DNA from: JAHBVL01 sp964461025
GTDB lineage: Bacteria > Chloroflexota > Chloroflexia > Thermomicrobiales > UBA6265
Length of the DNA: 64,000 nucleotides
Direction of reading: 5' to 3'
NCBI GenBank assembly: GCA_964461025.1
Contig: CAYWSE010000010.1
Location: 6,203-70,202 of the forward strand
A model generated the notes under the pieces. It saw only the letters and a list, made by a program, of their open reading frames with translations, was not told where the DNA came from and did no database searches. A program made the translations under genes and the position numbers. Shown here in pieces: positions 38,504 through 46,833 of this stretch. Position 1 is the stretch's first letter. Each line of letters begins with the position of its first letter.

Positions 38504-39494
38504 AGCGAATGCGTGGGTCGATCAGGGGATAGATTAAGTCGATCGCCAGATTTGCAATCGACACTGAAACAATCAGCAGCAATACCGTGCCTTGAATCAC
38601 GGGAAAATCAAGCGCCAGAATCGAGTTGTACGTCACGTAACCAAGACCAGGGTAGGCAAAAATAACTTCCGTAATCAATGCGCCGCCGAGAATGTGCCCG
38701 AACGACAGCGCCAGACCCGTTGTCTGCGGCAAGAGGGCGTTGCGAAACGCGTACGCCCAGAAAATTCGCCGGCGCGGCAATCCGCGGGCCTCCGCCCAGA
38801 GGATGTAATCCTGCCCCTGTTCGGAGATGATCAGACTGCGCATGCTGAGGAACCACCATCCGAGCGAGACCAGAATGATGCTCAGCGCCGGGAGCGCCCC
38901 GTGTTGAATAACGTCTTTGGCGAAATGCCACGACCACTCGGGATTAGCGCCGAGTGTATAGGCGCCGGAAAGGGGGAAGACCGCCCACCGGTAGGCGAAC
39001 AGGAAGACAAGAAGAATCGCCAGAATGTAGTAGGGCGTGGTGTAGAGCACGAGCGCAATCGGCACAAAGGCGTTCAGCACTCGTGATTTGCCGCCAGACC
39101 AGCCAACAAGCGCACCAAGCAGCGAACCGAGCAACCAGCTGACGAGGGTGGTGAAGGTCAGAAGACCGATCGTCCAGGGAAGCGCCTGCTTCAGCAGGAA
39201 TGTGACACGGGTCGGAAAACTGGCAATCGAGTATCCCAGATTGCCTTTGAACAACTCTCGCCAGAATGAGACATATTGATCGAAGGTGCTTTGATCCAGT
39301 CCGAAGCGGGAGCGCCATTCCGCAACGAGCTGCTCACTGACGGAGCCGCCGCCCACTCCGGCCATTTTGGCGTACACGGAGGACAACGGATCACCTGGCA
39401 ACCAGCGGGGCACGAGGAAAACGATCGTTACCGCCAGAAAAACAGTGATAAGAAAGACAAAAATCCGGTTGACCAGGTATTTCCAGAAAGCCAC
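38484..39494 (-). CDS. Peptide-type ABC transporter permease (DppB-like)
   Basis: A 336-residue permease closely similar in pattern to the one at 9923: ATIVFLVPRWLPGDPL at the N-terminus, GGGSVSEQLVAEWRSRFGLD in the periplasmic segment and the coupling loop EARGLPRRRIFWAYAFRNALLP. Third peptide importer of the window. Confidence 0.9.
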   Translation of the reverse strand: MAFWKYLVNRIFVFLITVFLAVTIVFLVPRWLPGDPLSSVYAKMAGVGGGSVSEQLVAEWRSRFGLDQSTFDQYVSFWRELFKGNLGYSIASFPTRVTFLLKQALPWTIGLLTFTTLVSWLLGSLLGALVGWSGGKSRVLNAFVPIALVLYTTPYYILAILLVFLFAYRWAVFPLSGAYTLGANPEWSWHFAKDVIQHGALPALSIILVSLGWWFLSMRSLIISEQGQDYILWAEARGLPRRRIFWAYAFRNALLPQTTGLALSFGHILGGALITEVIFAYPGLGYVTYNSILALDFPVIQGTVLLLIVSVSIANLAIDLIYPLIDPRIRYGGDGG

Positions 39495-39520
39495 GGTCAG
39501 CGCCCTTGTCGATTAGCGGC

Positions 39521-39565
39521 CACCGGCCGCGCCCGATGCGCTGGAGCGCATAAGCGCGACCGGTG
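39521..39565. other. Long imperfect hairpin between binding protein and permease genes
   Basis: Outer arms CACCGGCCGCGC (39521-39532) and GCGCGACCGGTG (39554-39565) pair with one wobble or mismatch, and inner arms ATGCGC (39536-39541) and GCGCAT (39546-39551) close a 4-base loop. It lies directly downstream of the binding-protein stop codon. Confidence 0.65.
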
Positions 39566-39580
39566 CCTACTCCCGAGTGA

Positions 39581-41332
39581 CTAGCTGCCGGCGGGGGTCA
39601 GACCGCCTACCCACTCACCGGTATCGGTGCTGGGGTAGCCATTCAGAACCAGATTGAAATTCGCCCACCAACTGACCGGCATATTCCATGGATCAGCCGC
39701 AGTCGGCCAGCCTTGCCAGTAGGTGCCGTTGAATGGCACCAGAGCCGGGGCCTGGACGAGTGGGATCACCGGCAGGTCAGGAACCCAGATAGCCATGGCC
39801 TGCTGGAAGAGCGGAATCAGCGCTTCCTGATCGTCCGGCGGCGTCGCGAGCATCTGATCGACGATGGCGTCGAACTCAGGATTGTTGTAGCGGAACGAGT
39901 TGCGCTCGTACCACGGCGCGTTCTCGCCCAGGGGGACATAGAACTTGCTGTGGAAGAGCTCGAGGTTCTCAGCCAGATAGCCGGGGCAGAACGCCTGGAA
40001 GGAGATGTCGTAGTCGCCCGTGAGCAACAGTGGCTCGCGAGCGGCGGAAGTCATCTGCTCGACCTGGACATTGACTCCACCAGCGCTCAGCTGATCGGCA
40101 ACGACCTGTGAAACGTTCACGTCCTCGACCGAGTCGGTGTTGACGGTGTAGCGGAGGGTGATGTCACCCGGATCCACACCCGCCTCCTCGAAGAGGGCCG
40201 CGGCGCGGTCAGGATCGTAGCTGACGGGATTCTCGGCATAGATATCGGCAACGGCATCCATGTACGGCGTCATGGCGTCATAGCTCGGCCAAACGCCCTC
40301 GGCAGGGATGGTCGTACCCTCATAGGCCAGCTGGACGATGGAATCACGGTCGATCAACGAAGAGATCGCGTGCCGCACCAGCGGATTATCGAGAGGCGGA
40401 TGTGCATTCTGAATCATCAGCGCGCGCGGGCAGGGATCCGCCCAGGCGTACGGAAGTTCGTTTGTCCATGCGGTGACCGCAGGATTGTCGCTGGCAATCT
40501 GCTGGAACGTTCCGGCCGACAGAATGCCGATCGTGGCGACATCGAGCTCATTGGAGGCCAGGGCGAGGGCAACAGTCTGCTCATCGCCGAGGTAGACGAA
40601 CTCGACTCGCTCCGGAGCCGGCGTGTGACCGAGCACCGTTGATCCCCAGTAGTCTTCGTCACGGTTGTAGACGAGACCATTCTGGGACGCGCTGTCGAGA
40701 ACATATGGGCCGGTGCCGATCGGGTTCGAATTGAGGAACGCGAGCGGATCGGCTTCAGATTCCCAGATGTGCTTCGGAAGAATCGTCAAACCACCCCAGA
40801 TTTGCACTGCCGAGAAGGCTTCGCGATTGAGATGGAAGCGCGGGCTGGGAGTCGTCAGATTGTAGACGGCTGTCAGAGGATCGGGCGCCTCAACAGATGA
40901 AACTGCACCGGACGCTTCGGCCGACCACTCCATGCCCGGGTTGGCACGCAGGAGATCGTAGGTGAAGACGATGTCTTCGCTGGTGAACGGCTCACCGTCG
41001 CTCCAGGTCACCCCATCGCGAAGATGAACGGTCAGCTGGCTGTAGTCGTCGTTGTACTCATAGCTTTCCGCCAGCCAGGGGGTGAACTCACCTGTTTGCA
41101 GGTTGTTGTAAAAGAGATACTCGTAAACGACCTGGTGGAGACCGGTGTCCGACCGGCTTTGACCAGCGTAGAGATTGAGGTTGGTTGGGTCGGCCAACTG
41201 CCGGCCAATTGCCACACGGAAGGTTTGTTCGCGCGAGACTTCGGCATCCTGCGCGGCGAGCGCCGGCGCAATCGCGGAAATCCCAAGCATGATGGCAAGC
41301 AGCGTGACGATCCATAATCGTCGCTCTTTCAT
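39581..41332 (-). CDS. ABC transporter substrate-binding protein (SBP_bac_5)
   Basis: A 583-residue family-5 binding protein with a Sec signal (LWIVTLLAIMLGISAIAPAL) cut near ALAAQ, unlike the RR-type signals of the other two. TWSDGEPFTSEDIVFTYD is the family signature. The C-terminal part parallels the protein at 10994 (PDLPVIPLVQ, YWQGWPTA). Downstream of the two ATPase genes of the same operon. Confidence 0.9.
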   Translation of the reverse strand: MKERRLWIVTLLAIMLGISAIAPALAAQDAEVSREQTFRVAIGRQLADPTNLNLYAGQSRSDTGLHQVVYEYLFYNNLQTGEFTPWLAESYEYNDDYSQLTVHLRDGVTWSDGEPFTSEDIVFTYDLLRANPGMEWSAEASGAVSSVEAPDPLTAVYNLTTPSPRFHLNREAFSAVQIWGGLTILPKHIWESEADPLAFLNSNPIGTGPYVLDSASQNGLVYNRDEDYWGSTVLGHTPAPERVEFVYLGDEQTVALALASNELDVATIGILSAGTFQQIASDNPAVTAWTNELPYAWADPCPRALMIQNAHPPLDNPLVRHAISSLIDRDSIVQLAYEGTTIPAEGVWPSYDAMTPYMDAVADIYAENPVSYDPDRAAALFEEAGVDPGDITLRYTVNTDSVEDVNVSQVVADQLSAGGVNVQVEQMTSAAREPLLLTGDYDISFQAFCPGYLAENLELFHSKFYVPLGENAPWYERNSFRYNNPEFDAIVDQMLATPPDDQEALIPLFQQAMAIWVPDLPVIPLVQAPALVPFNGTYWQGWPTAADPWNMPVSWWANFNLVLNGYPSTDTGEWVGGLTPAGS

Positions 41333-41485
41333 GCATTACCTCCAAGCGCTGTCCATCCAGCACTGCTACACAACAAGACCGTTCACGATCCGTTGTCATT
41401 CAGGTGGGCGGGCTCCCTCGCCGCGCCGGACCTCATGAGGTGAACGGTTCTCTAGACCGTGGACTGTGGCCTCCTTTCTTTGCGA

Positions 41486-42415
41486 TCAATGTCCATTCTG
41501 AACCACGTTGGCTCCGATTTCCAGCGAAGCAGTGTCGGTGAAGGGGGCATATGCGCCCTCGGGATCATCGACTCCTTCGCCCCACTGCTTGGTGGGATCG
41601 GCTTGAGGAATTGAAGAGATCAGAAGTCTGGTGTATGGATGTTCAGGATGCTTGACGACCTTCTCGGGGTCACCTTGTTCAACCACTTTGCCCTTGTTCA
41701 GGACGATGATGTGGTCGCTGATCTGGTAGGCAGTGGCCAGATCGTGCGTGATATAGATCAATGAAATGCCAAAGTCGTTCTTCAGCCTGAGCAGGCTGGC
41801 CAGAATCGTGACTCTCAGAGATGCATCGACCATGGACACCGGCTCATCTGCCACGATGATGCGCGGCCGCAGCAGAAGCGTGCGCGCGATCATCGTGCGC
41901 TGCCGCTGCCCACCACTCAGCTGATGCGGAAACCGGCCCAGCGTGTCCTGCGGCCGAAGCCCAACCGCGAGCAGCGCTTCATCGATCATCTTCTGCGTTT
42001 CGGCCGAAGACGATGCCATCTTGAATTTCTTGACCGGTGTTTCCAGCACGTGATCGACCTTGTAGAACGAGTTGTAAACGCCGTAGGGATCCTGGAAGAT
42101 CGCCTGAACCTCGCGGCGAAAAGTACGTCGCTCTGCGCGGTCGAATTTGGCGATGTCCTTTCCTCTATAGAACACATTTCCGGAGGTCGGGCGTTCCAGT
42201 CCAAGGAGGATATTGGCCATCGTGCTTTTACCGCTGCCACTCTCACCGACGACAGCCGTGATGGTGGCAGGGCTTTCTATGACGGAATAGCAGAAATCAT
42301 CGAGCGCGGTGACGGTTCTCTTGTTGAACGCCCCACCGCCACCGTAGACCTTGGTCACGTTGCGGAGCTCGATCAACGGCGCCTGGGCCGCTGGTTGTGG
42401 GCCGACGTCACTCAT
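41486..42415 (-). CDS. Peptide ABC transporter ATP-binding protein (DppF-like)
   Basis: A 309-residue ATPase: Walker A GESGSGKST, signature LSGGQRQR, Walker B IIVADEPVSMVD. It lacks the Cys-containing C-terminal extension seen in the ATPases at 13051 and 14079. Its ATG overlaps the DppD-like stop by ATGA. The 153 bases after it hold an inverted repeat (CCGTTCAC/GTGAACGG) and no gene. Confidence 0.9.
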   Translation of the reverse strand: MSDVGPQPAAQAPLIELRNVTKVYGGGGAFNKRTVTALDDFCYSVIESPATITAVVGESGSGKSTMANILLGLERPTSGNVFYRGKDIAKFDRAERRTFRREVQAIFQDPYGVYNSFYKVDHVLETPVKKFKMASSSAETQKMIDEALLAVGLRPQDTLGRFPHQLSGGQRQRTMIARTLLLRPRIIVADEPVSMVDASLRVTILASLLRLKNDFGISLIYITHDLATAYQISDHIIVLNKGKVVEQGDPEKVVKHPEHPYTRLLISSIPQADPTKQWGEGVDDPEGAYAPFTDTASLEIGANVVQNGH

Positions 42416-43284
42416 CGCGCAGCGGCAAGGGCCGCAACCTCCTCGCCAGCTTCCTCGATGACTTCCATGAACCGCGTCGAGCGATCGAAGGTCGGCAGGC
42501 TTTCCATCAGCTCCCGGGTGTAGGGGTCCCGCGGATTCTTGAAAACCTGGTGCACTTCCCCATCTTCCAGGATCTTTCCGCGACGCATCACCGCGATTCG
42601 CTGGGCGAACTGGGCCATCAGACCCATGTCGTGGCCGATCAGAATAACCGAGGCGCCGATATCGTCCTGCACTTTGCGCAACGTTTGCATGACTCTGCGC
42701 TGGACAACCACATCGAGAGCGCTGGTCGGTTCATCGGCGATGATGACCTTCGGCTTGAGACTGATAGCGGTGGCAATACAGACCCGCTGTTTCATGCCTC
42801 CGCTCAATTCGTGCGGGTAGAGATCGGCGACGCCTGGTTCGAGGCCCACGGCAATGAGCAACTCGCTGATCCGGTCCCGAGACTCGGTTTTGGAGAGTTC
42901 CTCGCCATGGGCCTTCAGGCCATCGGCCATCTGACTGCGGACCTTGATCACTGGATTGAGGGAGTTCATCGCTCCCTGTGTGATCATCGCCACATCTGCG
43001 AGCCGCTTCTGGCGCATCTCTTCCTCGTTGAGGGCGAGCAAGTCAACGCCGTCCAGGAACACATGCCCACCGACGATCTGACCCGGCGGCTTGATCATGC
43101 GCATCACAGCCTGGGCAATGGTCGACTTGCCAGAACCCGACTCGCCTATCAATCCAAGGCGCTCACCTGCATCAAGCGTCAGGCTCACATCATCAACAGC
43201 GCGAACGACGCCCGATCTGGTCGGGTAATGAACTTCGAGATTGATGATTTCCAGAACTGGTCGCTTCGCCGCCATCTGACTCAT
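42412..43284 (-). CDS. Peptide ABC transporter ATP-binding protein (DppD-like)
   Basis: A 290-residue ATPase: Walker A GESGSGKST, signature LSGGMKQR, Walker B VIIADEPTSALD. First gene of the operon dppD-dppF-binding protein-dppB-dppC. The Cys-rich C-terminal segment of most family members is missing, and the protein ends in an Ala/Glu-rich helix. Could also power the importer at 31780-35349, which has no ATPases. Confidence 0.9.
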   Translation of the reverse strand: MSQMAAKRPVLEIINLEVHYPTRSGVVRAVDDVSLTLDAGERLGLIGESGSGKSTIAQAVMRMIKPPGQIVGGHVFLDGVDLLALNEEEMRQKRLADVAMITQGAMNSLNPVIKVRSQMADGLKAHGEELSKTESRDRISELLIAVGLEPGVADLYPHELSGGMKQRVCIATAISLKPKVIIADEPTSALDVVVQRRVMQTLRKVQDDIGASVILIGHDMGLMAQFAQRIAVMRRGKILEDGEVHQVFKNPRDPYTRELMESLPTFDRSTRFMEVIEEAGEEVAALAAAR

Positions 43285-43472
43285 CTGCGGAGACTTCGAA
43301 GCGCGGGATTGTCGGCAAAGATGCCGGCGCTCATGCGCTCCGCACCGGAAGATCGTTTCGAATCGTTACCGCGTGAGTCTATGCCGAATGCCTGTTCATG
43401 TCAAAAATTGCCGCCATTTCAGGGCAAAAATCACAAAGCTGCCGGGATGCGCTTTCCCTGTATGATCCATGC

Positions 43473-45944
43473 ATGGTGGAGTCCAGCTTTCCGATTCAAC
43501 AGGAGCGCGACCATCTTCATGGTCTTAGCGACGCCGAGGCGAAGCGGCGTCGCGCCGCCGGTCAAGGCAATCAGACCCGCGCGACCTCCAGTCGCACCTA
43601 CCGGGACATTGTCCGGGCAAATCTCTATACGTTTATCAACATCACGCTGATTGGCATCGGCATTCTGCTGATTCTGCTCGGACGTCCGCGCGACGCCATT
43701 CTCTCCTCCGGTCTGGCGGTGATCAACGCAATCGTCGGCATCATCCAGGAAGTCATCGCCAAGCACCGGCTCGACAAGATCTCGCTGCTGACCAGACCGA
43801 CGGCACGGGTGATTCGTGACAGTCAGGAACGCACCGTCGACCCGTCCGAGCTTGTGCTCGGTGACATCCTTGTTGTCGGTCCCGGTGATCAGGTGATGCT
43901 CGATGGCGCTGTCGTCGCCGGGCAGGGAATGTTCGACGAATCGCTGCTGACCGGCGAGCAGGATCATGTCCGCAAAGAGCTCGGCGACGAGCTTTTCGCC
44001 GGAACGTTCTGCGTGTCCGGAAGACTGACCTTCGAGGCGCAAAAAGTGGGCAGCGACACCCTGGCAGGGTCGATGACGGAAGGTGCCAAGGCGTTTACGA
44101 CCTCGATGACCCCCTTGCAGCGCGATGTGAACATCATCATTCGGGTGCTGCTGGCGATTGCAGTGTCGATGCTGACGCTTGGTCTGCTCAGCTCGCTGAT
44201 CTGGGACGTGCCATTCGAGGACACCGTTATCGCCTCGGCGGTAATTCTGGGCATCGTGCCGTCGGGGTTGTTCCTGATGATCACCGTTACCTATTCAATG
44301 GGGGCGGTGCGGCTGGCAAGTCAGGAAGCCCTGGTGCAACAGGTCAACGCGGTTGAGTCATTGAGCAATGTCGATGTCTTCTGCGCGGACAAGACCGGCA
44401 CCCTGACAACCAACCGGCTGCAGGTCGCGGAGGTGCGGCCTGTCGGCGTGAGCGACATCGAGCTGGCGGAGATGATCGGCGCGTTCGCGGCAAGTGTGAC
44501 AAGCCAGAACGCCACAAGCCGGGCGCTCGCCGCATCCTCTCCTCGCGAGGCGCTCCCGGTGGCCTCGGAGATTCCTTTCTCGTCCGAACGCAAGTGGAGC
44601 GCCGTGGCCCTGGACGGTTCCGGCAAGCACGGCGTCTTTGCGCTCGGGGCGCCAGAGTTTCTCTGCAAGCATGTCCAGGCGGATTCCAGTTGCACACCTC
44701 CCGGCGAGTGGTACCAGCGTGGTCTGCGAGTGCTGCTGTTCGCATACAGCGAGTCGCTGACCCACCTCGACGACGATGACCCAGCGCTTCCGGCCGACCT
44801 GAAACCAGCCGGCTGGATCGCGATGGCGGACGAGCTCCGCCCGAATCTTGGTGAAACGCTGGAGAGCTTTCGGAAAGCCAATGTGCGGCTGAAGATCATC
44901 TCGGGCGACAACCCGGAAACGGTGGCCGCGCTGGCCAGGCAAGCCGGGTTCTCAGAGGATGCGCGTCTGATCTCCGGACTCGAACTGGCCGAGATGGACG
45001 ACGCCCAATTCAGCGAAGCGGTCGAATCGGGCGATGTCTTCGGCCGCATCACCCCGGACCAGAAGGAACGGATCGTGCAGACGTTGCGGGACCACCGCCA
45101 CTACGTGGCAATGACCGGCGACGGCGTCAACGACGTACTGAGTGTGAAAAAAGCGAATCTCGGCATCTCGATGCAATCCGGCAGCCAGGCGACGCGTGCG
45201 GTGGCCGACATCATTCTGCTGAACGACTCCTTTGCCGCAGTGCCGGCGGCGTTTATGGAAGGGCAGCGGATCAGACTCGGTCTACAGGATATTCTGTCGC
45301 TCTTTCTGGTGCGGGTATTCGCAGTCGCGTTGCTGATTACCGCCGCGAGTGTGACCGGAGCGGGATTCCCGTTTGCGCCGGCGAATATGACGTTACTGAC
45401 GTTGCTGACCGTCGGTATTCCGACTTTCGCGCTGGCGATTTTCGCCAAACCAGGCAGAACGATGGGCCGCATCTTCGGGCCGCTGTTGCACTTCGTATTG
45501 CCTGCCACGCTGTTGCTGCTGGTGGTTTCGCTGGCGGTCTATCTCGGTTTCTACTTCCTGCACGATGTCGATCTCGATGCGCTTCGGGCTCAAAGCAAGG
45601 CCGATTCAGCCACCCTTGCGTCAGATGCCCTGGCCCGCGACGCGTTGACCTATGTCATGGTGTTGTGTGGACTCGTCCTTGTGCCATTCGTTTCGCCACC
45701 AACGAACTGGTGGCGGGTGCAGGACGGCGACCAACTCGACTGGCGGCCATCGCTCGTAGCGTTGCTCATGCTGCCACTCTATGCGGCGATCCTGATCAAT
45801 TCCTGGACGCGCGAATTCTTCGACATCGAACTCCTTCCGGCCAGCGATTACTTTTTCATTGCAGTCGCCGTGGTCATCTGGACAATCCTCTTGCGTTATG
45901 TCTGGAAGGAAAAGCTCCTCGAACGATATTTCGGCTTTTCCTGA
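43473..45944 (+). CDS. P-type cation-transporting ATPase
   Basis: An 823-residue P-type ATPase. Actuator motif LLTGEQ (Thr160-Glu162), membrane motif PSGL at 263-266 in place of PEGL, phosphorylation site DKTGT (Asp306) and hinge TGDGVNDVLSVKKA are all present; no heavy-metal CPC or N-terminal metal domain is seen, so it belongs with the P2/P3-like cation pumps of unknown ion. The ATG at 43473 gives a normal N-terminus; an ATG 75 bases earlier is possible but has no ribosome site. A TATGAT box sits just upstream of the chosen start. Confidence 0.88.
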   Translation: MVESSFPIQQERDHLHGLSDAEAKRRRAAGQGNQTRATSSRTYRDIVRANLYTFINITLIGIGILLILLGRPRDAILSSGLAVINAIVGIIQEVIAKHRLDKISLLTRPTARVIRDSQERTVDPSELVLGDILVVGPGDQVMLDGAVVAGQGMFDESLLTGEQDHVRKELGDELFAGTFCVSGRLTFEAQKVGSDTLAGSMTEGAKAFTTSMTPLQRDVNIIIRVLLAIAVSMLTLGLLSSLIWDVPFEDTVIASAVILGIVPSGLFLMITVTYSMGAVRLASQEALVQQVNAVESLSNVDVFCADKTGTLTTNRLQVAEVRPVGVSDIELAEMIGAFAASVTSQNATSRALAASSPREALPVASEIPFSSERKWSAVALDGSGKHGVFALGAPEFLCKHVQADSSCTPPGEWYQRGLRVLLFAYSESLTHLDDDDPALPADLKPAGWIAMADELRPNLGETLESFRKANVRLKIISGDNPETVAALARQAGFSEDARLISGLELAEMDDAQFSEAVESGDVFGRITPDQKERIVQTLRDHRHYVAMTGDGVNDVLSVKKANLGISMQSGSQATRAVADIILLNDSFAAVPAAFMEGQRIRLGLQDILSLFLVRVFAVALLITAASVTGAGFPFAPANMTLLTLLTVGIPTFALAIFAKPGRTMGRIFGPLLHFVLPATLLLLVVSLAVYLGFYFLHDVDLDALRAQSKADSATLASDALARDALTYVMVLCGLVLVPFVSPPTNWWRVQDGDQLDWRPSLVALLMLPLYAAILINSWTREFFDIELLPASDYFFIAVAVVIWTILLRYVWKEKLLERYFGFS

Positions 45945-45964
45945 GTCGGGATGAGGATTGCGCA

Positions 45965-46531
45965 ATGACGCTGCCAGGCAAACACGTTGCATCTGTTCAA
46001 ATTCCCACCGGCGAGGTTGTCATCCGGTATCTGCAAGAAAGCGATGCACCGGCAATGCTCGACTTCATCAATGACCTCTCCCGTGAACGAACCTTCATCC
46101 TCTTTCAGGGCGAGCAACTGACGCTCGCGCAGGAAGAAGCGTGGCTGCGAGATCGACTGTCCGAAATCGAAAACCGGAGCGGCATCAGCCTCGCGGCGTT
46201 TCACAGTCAGCAGGCCGTTGGCAGCACCGCGGTGACGCTGAAGCCGTTGGCGGAAAATCATGTCGGTGTCTTCGGTCTTTCTGTCAGCCAGTCATTTCGT
46301 GGTCTCGGTATTGGCGCCGCGCTGATCGATGCAGCGATCGCAGAATCGGTCGCCCAGCTGGAAGGGCTGCGCATTATCGAACTCAGCGTGATGTCGCCAA
46401 ATCATGTCGCGCGCCAGCTCTATCGATCGCGCGGGTTCACCGAACATGGCGCGATGCCTGGAGGTGTCCGGTATCGCGGGGAGTTCGTCGACCATGTGCT
46501 GATGCATCGCCGGGTCGAACGAGCTGGATGA
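45965..46531 (+). CDS. GNAT-family N-acetyltransferase
   Basis: A 188-residue GNAT protein. The acetyl-CoA-binding P-loop is QSFRGLGIGAAL, followed by the alpha-helical segment and LYRSRGFTEHG at the C-terminus. The frame stays open far upstream over the ATPase gene, but GAGG before the ATG at 45965 and family length support this start. Twenty bases separate it from the P-type ATPase gene, so they are likely co-transcribed. Acceptor unknown. Confidence 0.87.
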   Translation: MTLPGKHVASVQIPTGEVVIRYLQESDAPAMLDFINDLSRERTFILFQGEQLTLAQEEAWLRDRLSEIENRSGISLAAFHSQQAVGSTAVTLKPLAENHVGVFGLSVSQSFRGLGIGAALIDAAIAESVAQLEGLRIIELSVMSPNHVARQLYRSRGFTEHGAMPGGVRYRGEFVDHVLMHRRVERAG

Positions 46532-46554
46532 GATCACGGAGCGAGCGCAATGCC

Positions 46555-46582
46555 AAAAACCCTCCCAAATGGGAGGGTTTTT
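46555..46582. terminator. Bidirectional intrinsic terminator
   Basis: CCCTCCCA and TGGGAGGG with a 2-base loop are flanked by AAAAA before and TTTTT after, so the hairpin can terminate both the acetyltransferase transcript and any transcript coming from the convergent regulator gene. Confidence 0.88.
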
Positions 46583-46710
46583 AGCAATGGCACAATCAGG
46601 CGCCGTCGACCGCGAGTATTCCTGTAGCCCATCGCCTGAGTTCGGAGGAGGTGATGGAGAAATCCGCAGCTGGCTGAGCAACCTGCAGGCCGGGAAAAGT
46701 GTGCACTCTC

Positions 46711-46766
46711 GTTTTCACAGTCGGCGTTGACTTGTCACACTTACGCACACAACCTACTGTGAAAAC
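46711..46766. repeat. Perfect 11-base inverted repeat in a convergent intergenic region
   Basis: GTTTTCACAGT (46711-46721) and ACTGTGAAAAC (46756-46766) are exact reverse complements 34 bases apart. Apart from the terminator, the 302 bases between the acetyltransferase and the regulator gene show nothing else. It could be a remnant of a small mobile element or a protein-binding site. Confidence 0.5.
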
Positions 46767-46833
46767 GCTGTGAAGACAATACGATGAATTATGATCGTTC
46801 GAAATGCAGAACTGGAATATTTCCAGTCCGGCC

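Noticed and set aside
41453..41469. Two short 7-base units near the DppF-like gene start
   Set aside because: Only two units; too short to separate from chance, so not listed with the heptamer arrays.
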